DNA of 64,000 bases from Methanobacterium sp. (GCA_030017655.1 JASEIM010000008.1:22535-86534), one strand, 5' to 3'. Positions 28,770-37,499 are shown, counted from the first letter of the stretch. Notes: generated from the sequence alone by a model not told the origin. Translations and numbers: made by a program.

Positions 28770-29261
28770 TTATGCTTTGTTACTTTTTATTAATCCTGTT
28801 TTTTTAAGTTTAAATGATAATACATATACAATTAGAGCTAAAAGTATAGAAGCAATAGTTACATTGATATCAAAATTTGATATTAAACCGAACTGCCATA
28901 AACTCCATGAAAATGGATAAAAAAAGTATACTCCGCTGTTCATATCTAGAAGAAGCAAATCCAGCATATAATGAGTACTTAAACCCAAAATAAATAAAAT
29001 TAATGCCATCCTTTTATCTTTAAAGAATAATGATAATACGGATGCCGTAACTAAAGATCCTGCAGGAGTGTGTAATGCTGCAAGCCAGTAATAGCTGTAT
29101 ATATCGAAATAAAGAAGTGGTATTGATATTTTTACAATATCTGGAATCAATGCTCCAACCATACACAGGACAGTGTTTTCGGAGTTAAACTGCCTAAATT
29201 TAACTCCGAGCAAAGTACATATGGACCATGCCACTAAAATATGTGTTATCCAGTCAGGCAT
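28770..29261 (-). CDS. YdjM/DUF457-like membrane protein (putative metal-dependent hydrolase)
   Basis: 163 residues with about four helices. It begins MPDWITHILVAW, and its later polar residues (PDIVKI, LAALHTPAGSL, STHYMLDLLL) follow the H, D, H, HxxxD pattern of DUF457/YdjM membrane proteins. The start codon directly follows the stop of the preceding gene (taa-ATG), with GGAG inside that gene's end, so the two are translationally coupled. The substrate is unknown. Confidence 0.7.
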   Translation of the reverse strand: MPDWITHILVAWSICTLLGVKFRQFNSENTVLCMVGALIPDIVKISIPLLYFDIYSYYWLAALHTPAGSLVTASVLSLFFKDKRMALILFILGLSTHYMLDLLLLDMNSGVYFFYPFSWSLWQFGLISNFDINVTIASILLALIVYVLSFKLKKTGLIKSNKA

Positions 29262-29723
29262 TTATTTCTCCTTCCTTCTAATAAATTCCAGATGTCTAAA
29301 ATCGAATTTCCAGTATCTCCAGAAAATAATTACAATTACAACCAGTCCAATTATAGATCTTAAAAATATCGTTTCATAGCCTAATTTATTTATTTTAACA
29401 ACCTTTACCCCTTTAAAATAGTTTGTAATAAAGAAAGCCCCCATTACCTCTACTTCAGATCCAATTTCAGGTCTTGCTGCGGATTCCACCTTAATCATGT
29501 TGTTATCCTCATCCAGAAGATCGAAACCATACTCCTGATGTCTGATTACTTCCCCAAAAATTGTGAATTCATTAGATTCCTGTTCTCCTGTTATATTTAA
29601 TTGAGATGGTGAAAATTCTAAATGGGGTTCATAATTTTCATAATAGTTAACACAGAGAATTAATAGAATAGAAATAAGGGTAATAAAAATCAAAATTTTT
29701 TCAGAGACCCTATCCTTTTTCAT
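29262..29723 (-). CDS. Membrane protein with an OB-fold-like domain (153 aa)
   Basis: An N-terminal helix (about 10-28) and a C-terminal helix (about 121-138) flank a domain of about 75 residues. The domain has the beta pattern FTIFGEVIRHQEYGFDLLD..MIKVES..RPEIGSEVEVMGAFF, like NfeD or CcmE OB folds. It probably sits outside the membrane. It is coupled to the DUF457-like gene that follows with no gap. I do not recognise a named function. Confidence 0.65.
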   Translation of the reverse strand: MKKDRVSEKILIFITLISILLILCVNYYENYEPHLEFSPSQLNITGEQESNEFTIFGEVIRHQEYGFDLLDEDNNMIKVESAARPEIGSEVEVMGAFFITNYFKGVKVVKINKLGYETIFLRSIIGLVVIVIIFWRYWKFDFRHLEFIRRKEK

Positions 29724-30065
29724 AGCTTATTTTATGATAATAATGATATAAAATATTAACTATTATTATTATATGCTTTTAAAGCAATATTAATATTTTT
29801 AACAAAATAAAGATAATTTAAACCTATTTTTAATAATATGAACCCTGTAATGATATTTTTTTTATGTCATTAAAGTATAATATTTTAAATAAAACACTGC
29901 TTATGACTTTAAATTGCTCTATACTATTATTAATCCCACTTTTTTTAATTATATAATCTTTTTTGCCATCTTTTTAATTAATGAGCATATAAGTAAATCA
30001 TAAAATTTATAAAATAGTAATACTAAATTAATATAATATATTATTATCAAACTGGTGATAAAACA
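29724..30065. other. Divergent promoter spacer
   Basis: This A+T-rich region separates the minus-strand OB-fold gene from the plus-strand small membrane protein. Presumably it holds both promoters. GGTGAT lies just before the ATG at 30066. No RNA gene or other frame was seen. Confidence 0.4.
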
Positions 30066-30296
30066 ATGATGCTTAACATAATATTACTTAATAATATAAA
30101 TAAATGGCCGTTAATGGATTACAGTTATTTAATAACAATTGCCCTCATATTCTTTTTAATAATAAAAAGCCTATCTAATGATGATACTCCAAATAAATAT
30201 ACTAATTTACTGAATAAAGTATCTGGAGTTGCAATATATCCACTTTTACTACTATTTATCATCATGATCGCTTCTAAAGCGTTGGATGTAGCTTAA
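30066..30296 (+). CDS. Small two-helix membrane protein (76 aa), paralogue of the one at 214-450
   Basis: Two hydrophobic segments (about 19-36 and 54-75) with a polar linker (NDDTPNKYTNLLNK) copy the design of the protein at 214-450. The second helix (AIYPLLLLFIIMIASK) is the best match (AIVPLLLVFTAIVAYK). GGTGATAAAACA precedes the ATG. It is a lone plus-strand gene between minus-strand genes of the glycan locus. The function is unknown. Confidence 0.75.
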   Translation: MMLNIILLNNINKWPLMDYSYLITIALIFFLIIKSLSNDDTPNKYTNLLNKVSGVAIYPLLLLFIIMIASKALDVA

Positions 30297-30354
30297 AATC
30301 TAAAATTATATATTCATGGAACTGTATGGGGTTGTAAAACATAAAAAATAAAGT

Positions 30355-31557
30355 TTATGCAATTGCTTTTTCGTAAGAATTTTTTACTTTATTTGCAACA
30401 TTTTTCCAGTCAAAATTTTTCTCCACATCTTTCCTGGCTTTTTTACCTATTTTTTTCCTGTTGCTATCATTATTAACCAGTTTGATTATACTATCTGCAA
30501 TAGCATCAACATCCCTCCTTGGAATTAACAGACCGTTTTTACCATTTTTTATAATTTCAGGGACTCCGCCAACTTCAGTTGAAATTGTAGCAATACCGCT
30601 GGACATGGATTCGAGAACACTCATTGGAAAGTTTTCATATAACGATGATAAGATAAATATATCCGAAGAAGCGTACAGGTAAGGCATCTTAAGATAATCA
30701 ACATATCCAACGTAAGAGAAACTATCTTCAGGGATATCAAACCCGATTTTACCTGTACCTGCAAATAAAAAGTGAGCATCAACCTCATCTAATATTTTGG
30801 GAATTGCTTTTAATAAAAATGAGGCACCTTTGGCACCAATTAACCTGGAAGTAGACAGAACAACTGGAACATCAATATCTTCAAGTTTTGGGAATATATC
30901 ATGGGAATTTTTTCCATTTTTTGGGCAGAAATTATCGGTATTAACTCCATTGTGTATCACTTCAATGGAGGATGGATCTATATTATAACTGTCCACAACC
31001 TGATTTTTTGTCCACTGGGAAACAGCTATGTAGTTCCTTTTTTTCTGGTGATAAATATATTCTAAAGAAACTAAAAGAGGATAAAGAAGATAAGTGGCTT
31101 TTTCAGAAAATTCTAGCTGTGAAAACCTTAGCCCAGAATCACTTGAAGCTTTTCTTTGTCCCTTTATAGTGGTATGTAATGTAGTTACAACAGGAATGTC
31201 TATGTTTCTAAATTGAAGCAATATATCAGGCATCTGCGCTGTATGGGTATGTATAAGGTCTATTTTTTCTCTTTTTATTAATTTGGGGAGACACTTAAAA
31301 CATGCGTACTGGAACTTAGCATTATACATGAACGTATCATACGCTTCACTTATAAAATGAATCTGCACATTATCTGGAAAAATGGTTTCCAGATTATAAT
31401 CATCTGTAGATAAGGCCTCGTTTTTAAAACCAAATCTTTGAGGAGCTACAATATGTATATTAACATCTTTTGGTAAGTTTCTTGATAATTCAACTACATA
31501 ACTTCCAACTCCTCCCCATATTGGAAGAAATTCAGGGGCAAGCAACAATACATTCAT
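30355..31557 (-). CDS. Family 4 glycosyltransferase
   Basis: 400 residues. The start NVLLLAPEFLPIWGGVGSYVVELSR is typical of GT4 enzymes, as is VVLSTSRLIGAKGASFLLKAI (about residue 230). SSLYENFPMSVLESMSSGIATISTEVGGVPEII (about 305-335) carries the conserved E...LE region. It probably extends the polysaccharide with one sugar, unidentified. A polysaccharide deacetylase gene lies 127 bases upstream on the same strand. Confidence 0.92.
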   Translation of the reverse strand: MNVLLLAPEFLPIWGGVGSYVVELSRNLPKDVNIHIVAPQRFGFKNEALSTDDYNLETIFPDNVQIHFISEAYDTFMYNAKFQYACFKCLPKLIKREKIDLIHTHTAQMPDILLQFRNIDIPVVTTLHTTIKGQRKASSDSGLRFSQLEFSEKATYLLYPLLVSLEYIYHQKKRNYIAVSQWTKNQVVDSYNIDPSSIEVIHNGVNTDNFCPKNGKNSHDIFPKLEDIDVPVVLSTSRLIGAKGASFLLKAIPKILDEVDAHFLFAGTGKIGFDIPEDSFSYVGYVDYLKMPYLYASSDIFILSSLYENFPMSVLESMSSGIATISTEVGGVPEIIKNGKNGLLIPRRDVDAIADSIIKLVNNDSNRKKIGKKARKDVEKNFDWKNVANKVKNSYEKAIA

Positions 31558-31684
31558 TATTGAACCCCCTTATAAATGATAAAAACATATTTATTAATTT
31601 CATACATTTTGATGCATATATTCTTATTATTTGCTGTTTTTAATCCCATACAATGGTCTATCATAGAAGTATACCCTCTTTTAA

Positions 31685-32512
31685 TCATTTTGCATTTCCC
31701 CAATAGGCCTGATTTGACAGACTTATGAGTTCACTATCTGAAAAATATTCAATTAATTTCCTCAGATTATTCAACGTTTTAGAACCGGAATTTCTAAAAA
31801 CATGAAATGAAATATCATCAAATTCAGGGTTTTTATCGCTTATTTCCCATGGATGAATATAAACAACCCCATAGCCTGTCTTTTTTAGGGAGTACTTAAG
31901 CACAGTTTTTGTCCATAAAAGACCAAAATTACGTAAAAACCATCCCCCACCCCCCGGCAATCTTAAAAAAGGCAAAACTGACAATGGAAATTCTAAAATT
32001 TTTTTTCCATTATTTAAGGGCATATTAAAAGGTTGTATTGGGGCATCCTGATTACCATACCATCCAGGAATTTTCAGGCATGGAACAATAGAAGAATCAT
32101 ATTTAAAACCCTCTTTTAATAATGTTTCCAATTTTTCCATTGAATAATCAAAATTAGGAAATCTAAATCCCTTTAAGTCCGATATTATTTCATCCTTATA
32201 CTTTTGAATGTCTTTTTTGAATTCTATTGCATTTTTGTATTTTTTATTATGATAAAATCCATGACATGCAATTTCGTTAGGGCTGCTTTTTAACATTTCA
32301 ATTATTTCAGGATAGTTTTCTGCAGTTTCTCCTAAAACAAAAAAGGTACCACTAACTCCATAATCATCAAATAATGTAATTAGTTGTTCTGTTTTTTTTA
32401 ATACGTCAGTTTTAGGAGTTTTTCCGTTGTAATTTTCAATAATTATCTTTTCAGCATCAAACCAGTTGGAATGAAACCATTCTTCTACATCCACAGTAAT
32501 TGAAAGTTGCAT
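31685..32512 (-). CDS. Polysaccharide deacetylase, DUF3473-type
   Basis: NodB-fold features are seen. TVDVEEWFH (residues 6-14) carries the metal/base Asp region, ACHGFYH (about 85-91) supplies the two metal-binding His residues, and GFRFPNFDYS replaces the usual RAPxF. LPGGGGWFLR and YIHPWEI are typical of the DUF3473 subgroup common in exopolysaccharide clusters. It probably removes N-acetyl groups from a glycan or its lipid-linked precursor. No signal peptide is visible, so it acts inside or on a lipid carrier. Confidence 0.85.
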   Translation of the reverse strand: MQLSITVDVEEWFHSNWFDAEKIIIENYNGKTPKTDVLKKTEQLITLFDDYGVSGTFFVLGETAENYPEIIEMLKSSPNEIACHGFYHNKKYKNAIEFKKDIQKYKDEIISDLKGFRFPNFDYSMEKLETLLKEGFKYDSSIVPCLKIPGWYGNQDAPIQPFNMPLNNGKKILEFPLSVLPFLRLPGGGGWFLRNFGLLWTKTVLKYSLKKTGYGVVYIHPWEISDKNPEFDDISFHVFRNSGSKTLNNLRKLIEYFSDSELISLSNQAYWGNAK

Positions 32513-33124
32513 GTTATCTACACCAATTTATTAATAATTTATATTATTATTTTAATATATTATTAATGTAATACTAATTTAAATAATTTTCGTATCATAT
32601 TTATTACAAGAAAAGGATATTAAGTATAGAAAAAAAAATCAGAAGCTTATTGCAATGTTTTGGGACATCTATTGTAATAAAAATGAATTCAATGACCATA
32701 TTGATATTATTATTTCATTTAAACTCCACGTATCCATAATACGTTGAATTAAAAATAAATTTGAGTTATATATGCTAAAAAACAAAAATTAAGAATTAAA
32801 TTATTTTTTAAGATTAAATTAATATTAATATATTTTTTAATCAAAAACAGGATGAAATAAACATAATTTCGGATATAGTTATTTTAATAAAGCTATATGT
32901 GATTTTGATAAAAATTTATAGGGATATTGAATTTAAAAATTCATATTATATTACTTTTGAGGGTGCAAACTTAGAAATTAGTTTTAAATAATGAAATTAT
33001 CACTGTAAATAGCAATTTTAATGATAATCAGCAATAGATAATTATATAAATAGTTAATAACTTAATATTATAATATAAAATTTTAAATAATTATTACTTA
33101 AATTGGCATAGTGGAGAAAAGAAG
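32513..33124. other. Large spacer upstream of the second GT2 gene
   Basis: About 610 A+T-rich bases between divergent genes. The last 90 contain the element shared with the rfbF leader and the ribosome binding site GTGGAG. The rest shows no open frame with a ribosome binding site and no RNA fold I could see. Confidence 0.4.
33035..33083 (+). promoter_or_regulatory. Upstream element shared with the rfbF operon (copy 2)
   Basis: This aligns without gaps to 16926-16974 and ends about 40 bases before the GT2 start codon. TAGATAATTATATA and TTAATAACTTAATA are exact matches at equal spacing. It probably contains the promoter. Confidence 0.45.
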
Positions 33125-34060
33125 ATGAAAAAAATTGTTGCCATTCTACCAGCATATAATGAAGAGGTTTCAATCGGTAGCATAGTATTAAACACAAAAA
33201 ACTACGTGGACCGAGTTATAGTTATTGATGACGGTAGTGTAGATCGTACAGCCCAGATAGCAGAAATGGCAGGAGCAAGGGTTATAAAACACCCCTTAAA
33301 CAAAGGTAAAGGTGCAGCCTTGAAAACAGGGTTTAGATCTATCGATGGATTCGATGTTATAGTAACTATGGATTCAGATGGACAGCATAATCCTGAAGAG
33401 ATACCAAATCTATTAGAACCAATTCTAAAAGGGGAAGCTGATATCGTCAATGGCAGCAGATATTTGAACGGACATGATAAGGATACGCCTTCGTATAGAC
33501 GCATTGGACAAACGGTTCTTGATAAAGCCACCAATTTAAACAGTGGTCTTAACATTACAGATAGTCAAAGCGGATTCCGTGCATTTGCAAGACATACTAT
33601 CCCTATTTTTAGATTTAACAATGATGATTTCAGTATTGAAAGTGAAATGCTTGTTGATGCCGCAAATGCAGGTTTAAATATAAAAGAAGTGGAAATAGGA
33701 GTTCGTTATGATGTTGATGGCTCCACAAAAAATCCAGTAAGTCATGGATTAGGAGTTTTAATGAAAATAATAAATGATCTGGAATTTCAAAGACCATTGT
33801 TCTATTTCACAGTTCCTGGAACAATAATAATTACTGTTGGAATCACATTGGGTTTAATTTTCTTCGGTGATTATATAAACAACCTGAGTACAAGTCTGCT
33901 TCCCACATTCTTCGCAATATTACTTACCTTAGGAGGAGTATTTTTAGCATTCACAGGCATAATAATCGATTCAATAAGCAGGATGATAAATAGAAATGCA
34001 AAGAACTCTAACTATAATATCGAACTGGAAAATGATTATGAATGGGTTAAGGCAAAATAA
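33125..34060 (+). CDS. Family 2 glycosyltransferase with C-terminal membrane helices (copy 2)
   Basis: A close paralogue of the gene at 3608-4594 (most residues equal). It has the same motifs: AILPAYNEE, VIDDGS, MDSDGQH and SQSGFRAFARH, then two membrane helices near 223-280. Its C-terminal tail is shorter and unrelated to that of copy 1. Probably a polyprenyl-phosphate sugar transferase. GTGGAG precedes the ATG. It is the outermost gene of the polysaccharide region on this side, next to the metal uptake genes. Confidence 0.88.
   Translation: MKKIVAILPAYNEEVSIGSIVLNTKNYVDRVIVIDDGSVDRTAQIAEMAGARVIKHPLNKGKGAALKTGFRSIDGFDVIVTMDSDGQHNPEEIPNLLEPILKGEADIVNGSRYLNGHDKDTPSYRRIGQTVLDKATNLNSGLNITDSQSGFRAFARHTIPIFRFNNDDFSIESEMLVDAANAGLNIKEVEIGVRYDVDGSTKNPVSHGLGVLMKIINDLEFQRPLFYFTVPGTIIITVGITLGLIFFGDYINNLSTSLLPTFFAILLTLGGVFLAFTGIIIDSISRMINRNAKNSNYNIELENDYEWVKAK
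33625..33732 (+). repeat. Near-identical DNA tract shared with the first GT2 gene (copy 2)
   Basis: Matches 4108-4215 with one mismatch at 33652. The edges are sharp, at 33624 and 33733. Interpreted as a gene conversion tract. Confidence 0.85.
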
Positions 34061-34122
34061 TTTCAACAGAGTCTTTAAAATTAATTTAGGAATTAATATT
34101 TGTCAAATACACTTATCTCTGT

Positions 34123-34506
34123 TTAAACAACAATTAATTTAACATAATCTATTTTACGGCTTTTCTGAAACATTTTTGATAATTCTTTAATTCTATCGGC
34201 CGATCCATCCAGAATAAAAATTTCCATACATTTATTTTCCTTTAAATGACTGTGTATTTGTGTATTGATAATATCCTCAAAATCATGCTTGATTTCTGTT
34301 ACTCTATCTTCTACTTCCTGATTGTGGATCAGGACAAGTATAGAATTTATTTCGCCGCTTAATTCTTCTTTTTCTTTGTTATCAGCAATTAACATCCTTG
34401 CACTTGCCCTTATAACTTCTGATCTTCCTGAAAATCCGATTTCATCCTTAATTTTATCGATTTCTTCCAGTAATTTCTCATTTAAAGATATGCTGATTAT
34501 TGGCAT
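34123..34506 (-). CDS. nikR: NikR-type metal-responsive transcription regulator
   Basis: 127 residues. The N-terminal ribbon-helix-helix (ISISLNEKLLEEIDKI...FSGRSEVIRASARML) binds DNA. The C-terminal ACT-like domain keeps the nickel site pattern: His in EIKHDFED, the pair in IHSHL, and Cys in NKCMEIFIL. That matches the H-H-H-C high-affinity site of NikR. It is divergent from the metal ABC transporter that starts 121 bases away, so it very likely controls that operon, and perhaps itself, in response to nickel. Confidence 0.88.
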   Translation of the reverse strand: MPIISISLNEKLLEEIDKIKDEIGFSGRSEVIRASARMLIADNKEKEELSGEINSILVLIHNQEVEDRVTEIKHDFEDIINTQIHSHLKENKCMEIFILDGSADRIKELSKMFQKSRKIDYVKLIVV

Positions 34507-34627
34507 GATAATTATTATTTAATAACTTACTATAAATAATTTGATAAATTTTATTAACATAATATTTAAATATTAATAACTACTTAATATAATCGGAATA
34601 GATTAAAAATAACCTCCGGTGACCTTA
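34507..34627. promoter_or_regulatory. Intergenic control region between nikR and the metal ABC operon
   Basis: It contains a perfect 16-base palindrome TAATATTTAAATATTA (34560-34575) and the ribosome binding site CTCCGGTGA before the ATG at 34628. The palindrome is pure A+T and could be chance, but it lies where an operator would be expected. Confidence 0.4.
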
Positions 34628-35521
34628 ATGGAAACAAGAAGGATATTAATCATATTATTGCTTCTTACTGCCACTATAATTGCTGTTTCATTTATTTATT
34701 CTGCCTCAATTAGTAAATTAGATACAAATAACGATAAAATCGGCGTAATAGTAAGTATACCCCCACAGGCAGAATTCGTTGAAAAAATTGGCGGCGATAA
34801 AGTTAAAGTAACGGTTATGGTTCCTCCAGGCGCTAATCCCCATACATATGAGCCATTACCAGATCAGCTTAATGATGTGAGTCAGGCAGAACTCTATGCA
34901 GAAGTTGGATCTGGAATTGAATTTGAAAATGTCTGGATGGACAAAATAAGCAGTGCTAATAAAAAAATGGTTATTTTAAACTGTTCTGAGGGAATAAATT
35001 TCATACCAAATACCGAAAATGAGGGAGATAATGAATATGATACACATGTTTGGGTTTCCCCGCAAAATGCAAAGATAATGGTTGAAAATATTTATCGGGG
35101 CCTAATTCAGGTAGATCCCGCAAATAGAGATTATTATAAAGCAAATAAAGATAAATACCTGAAAGAATTAGAAAAAGCTGACGAAAGTATAAGAAAATCT
35201 CTTTCTGGCCATAAAAACAATAAAATAATGGTCTATCATCCGGCATGGGGATATTTCTGCAGAGATTATGGACTCACACAAATCGCAATAGAAAAAAATG
35301 GTAAAGAACCAACTCCGCAGGGAATTGCGAGTCTTATAAACCAGGCAAAAAAAGAAAAAATAAAAATTATTTTTATTTCGCCTCAGTACAGTAGAAAAAA
35401 TGCAGATGGAATAGCTTCAGAAATAGGGGGCCAGGTAATTACCGTTGATGATCTTGATAAGAACTACATTGAAAATTTAAATAAAGTTGCAGATTCATTT
35501 AATAAAGCTTTAAATAATTAA
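34628..35521 (+). CDS. Metal ABC transporter, substrate-binding protein (ZnuA/TroA family)
   Basis: An N-terminal hydrophobic segment (about residues 7-25) anchors or exports it. Metal ligands are seen as HTYEP (after PPGANP), THVWVSP and YHPAWGYF, with a late Asp in TVDDL. This three-His-plus-acid set is the cluster A-I site for Zn, Mn or Ni. There is no His-rich loop as in typical ZnuA. The ATG at 34628 is preferred over the GTG at 34619, which is part of CCGGTGA. It heads a three-gene operon opposite a NikR-like regulator. This suggests nickel as a possible substrate, though zinc is the family default. Confidence 0.86.
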   Translation: METRRILIILLLLTATIIAVSFIYSASISKLDTNNDKIGVIVSIPPQAEFVEKIGGDKVKVTVMVPPGANPHTYEPLPDQLNDVSQAELYAEVGSGIEFENVWMDKISSANKKMVILNCSEGINFIPNTENEGDNEYDTHVWVSPQNAKIMVENIYRGLIQVDPANRDYYKANKDKYLKELEKADESIRKSLSGHKNNKIMVYHPAWGYFCRDYGLTQIAIEKNGKEPTPQGIASLINQAKKEKIKIIFISPQYSRKNADGIASEIGGQVITVDDLDKNYIENLNKVADSFNKALNN

Positions 35522-35560
35522 TATAAACTTTAAATCATTTATACAGGCTAAGGAATATAA

Positions 35561-36310
35561 ATGTTTGCTAAAGCACTTGAAATAGAAAAATTATACGTAA
35601 ATTTCAATGAATTCAATATTCTTAAAGATATTAATCTAACTGTTAACGAAAAAGATTTTTTAGCCATTATAGGGCCAAATGGAGGAGGGAAAAGTACCCT
35701 GCTCAAAACAATTTTAAATTTAATCAAACCAGATAAAGGTAAAATACACATTTTCGGTAAAATCCCTAAAGAATCCCTTGATATAATGGGTTATCTGCCC
35801 CAAAATGCTCATTTTGACATGAATTTCCCCATCAATGTGTTTGATGTGGTTTTAATGGGTAGATACAATGGATTATTAAAAAATTACAATAAAAATGATA
35901 AAAAAGCAGTTATAAATGCTTTGAATGATGTTTCCATGCTTGAATTTAAGGATAGACAAATCAGCAGACTATCTGGCGGTCAGATGCAGAGAATTTTTAT
36001 TGCAAGAGCCCTTGCAAGAGAGCCTAAAATACTTCTTCTTGATGAACCAACTGCAAGTGTTGATCCTAAAATGCAAAAGTCTTTTTATGAACTTTTATTG
36101 AAATTAAAGGAGAAAATGACCATAATACTTGTTACTCATGATGTTGGTGTGGTTTGCGAATATGTGGATAAAATAGCATGCTTGAATCAAAGATTATTTT
36201 ACCATGGCACTCCTGAAGGCTCTGCAGATGCAATACAGAAAACTTACAACTGCCCCATAGACATCATAGGCCATGGGGTCCCACATAGAGTGTTTAAAAA
36301 GCATGAATAA
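35561..36310 (+). CDS. Metal ABC transporter, ATP-binding protein (ZnuC-like)
   Basis: 249 residues. Walker A is GPNGGGKST (about 39-47), the signature is LSGGQMQR (about 141-148) and Walker B is ILLLDEPTASVD, with the switch His in LVTHDV. GYLPQNAHFDMNFPINVFDVVLMGR is typical of the Mn/Zn/Fe importer group. It works with the adjacent binding and permease proteins. AAGGAAT precedes the ATG. Confidence 0.93.
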   Translation: MFAKALEIEKLYVNFNEFNILKDINLTVNEKDFLAIIGPNGGGKSTLLKTILNLIKPDKGKIHIFGKIPKESLDIMGYLPQNAHFDMNFPINVFDVVLMGRYNGLLKNYNKNDKKAVINALNDVSMLEFKDRQISRLSGGQMQRIFIARALAREPKILLLDEPTASVDPKMQKSFYELLLKLKEKMTIILVTHDVGVVCEYVDKIACLNQRLFYHGTPEGSADAIQKTYNCPIDIIGHGVPHRVFKKHE

Positions 36311-36336
36311 AATAATATTTAAATCGAGGATATTTA

Positions 36337-37137
36337 ATGTTAGAATTTCTCCAGTACGGATTTATGCAGAACGCATTTATCGCAGCAGTTCTGGTAAGCA
36401 TAGCCTGCGGCTTGGTTGGTACATATGTTGTTGTTAAAAAGATAGTATCAATTAGTGGGGGAATTTCACATGCAGCCTTTGGTGGTATTGGTCTGGGATA
36501 CTTGGTTGGTATCAATCCCATTTTCGCTGCAGTTCCCTTCAGCATTCTTTCTGCAATAAGTATTGGATTAATCAATAAAAAAATCAGGGTCAGCGAAGAT
36601 ACAGCTATTGGAATCCTATGGACTACTGGCATGGCATTAGGAGTTATATTTATTAATTTAAGCCCAGGATTTGCTCCAGATCTATTCAGCTATCTTTTTG
36701 GTAGCATACTCACTGTTCCGGACTCCGATTTAATTTTAATGTTCATTTTAGATCTGATAATTGTGGCCACTGTTTTCTTATTTAACAGGGAGTTTCTTGC
36801 TATTTCTTTCGATGAAGAATTTTCTAAGGCAATTGGAATTAAAGTAGAATATCTATATTTACTCCTTTTATGTCTTGTTGCCCTGAGTGTTGTCGTACTC
36901 ATAAAAGTTGTAGGGGTTATATTGGTTATTGCCCTTTTAAGTATTCCTGCAGCAATAAGCACCCAGTATACCAGCAGCATCAACAAGGTGATGGTATTTT
37001 CGGTGATTTTGGGGATTATTTTAAACTTGACAGGCCTATGGCTCTCATATATATTTAATTTAGCTTCAGGCGCCACTATAGTTATAGTTTTAGGAATTGC
37101 ATTTATTGTCTCTTCACTCATAAAAAAATATTGGTGA
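36337..37137 (+). CDS. Metal ABC transporter, permease (ZnuB-like)
   Basis: 266 residues with about eight helices. SGGISHAAFGGIGLGYLVG (about 44-62) and VVGVILVIALLSIPAAIS (about 190-207) are signature regions of the ABC-3 permease family. It starts 26 bases after the ATPase gene with GAGGATATTTA before the ATG. It is the last gene of the operon. Confidence 0.93.
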   Translation: MLEFLQYGFMQNAFIAAVLVSIACGLVGTYVVVKKIVSISGGISHAAFGGIGLGYLVGINPIFAAVPFSILSAISIGLINKKIRVSEDTAIGILWTTGMALGVIFINLSPGFAPDLFSYLFGSILTVPDSDLILMFILDLIIVATVFLFNREFLAISFDEEFSKAIGIKVEYLYLLLLCLVALSVVVLIKVVGVILVIALLSIPAAISTQYTSSINKVMVFSVILGIILNLTGLWLSYIFNLASGATIVIVLGIAFIVSSLIKKYW

Positions 37138-37232
37138 TAATATTTAATCTGACTAATAAGCATCTTTAAAGCTATTATTTATAGAAAATAATCATATTAT
37201 TCGGAATATAACATCTGTAATTTATTCATATT

Positions 37233-37397
37233 TTAATAAATTATTAATATTAATATGTAAATATTTAAATGTGTGAAAATAGTCACAATTTTCCTGAGAA
37301 AAACTCTTATTATTGTGATTATAATTGTATAATAGGACTTATCTAGTCTAGGTGAAAAGTAAAATGAATAATTATTTTTAAAATGTTCTTCATTCAT
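37233..37397 (-). CDS. Possible small protein (54 aa) with a perfect ribosome binding site
   Basis: On the minus strand GGAGGTGA (37403-37410) lies exactly five bases before an ATG at 37397. A 54-codon frame follows and ends TAA at 37233. The peptide starts MNEEHFKNNYSF, has a mid-part with basic residues and ends in a hydrophobic run (IFTHLNIYILILIIY). The initiation signal is as strong as that of any gene here. Against it: the sequence is A+T-rich low complexity, and the start region is also one arm of an inverted repeat. No family was recognised. Confidence 0.4.
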   Translation of the reverse strand: MNEEHFKNNYSFYFSPRLDKSYYTIIITIIRVFLRKIVTIFTHLNIYILILIIY

Positions 37398-37408
37398 TCT
37401 TTTCACCT
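37351..37408. repeat. Imperfect inverted repeat in the spacer after the metal ABC operon
   Basis: AGGTGAAAAG with ATGAAT (about 37350-37369) can pair with ATTCAT and CTTTTCACCT (about 37392-37408), with a three-base bulge and a loop of about 22 bases. Each arm holds a GGTGA followed by an ATG on its own strand. It could be an RNA hairpin or simply two facing start regions. Confidence 0.4.
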
Positions 37409-37499
37409 CCTTTATGCCTTCTCTCTACATATTATTTTACATTAGTTTTTGAAATTTTAATTTTTATTAGCCACATTAGACCATATAATCCACCATTCT

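Noticed and set aside
34560..34575. 16-base A+T palindrome as a proven NikR operator
   Set aside because: Kept only as a possible site; pure A+T palindromes are common in this genome and it does not match the known bacterial NikR operator.
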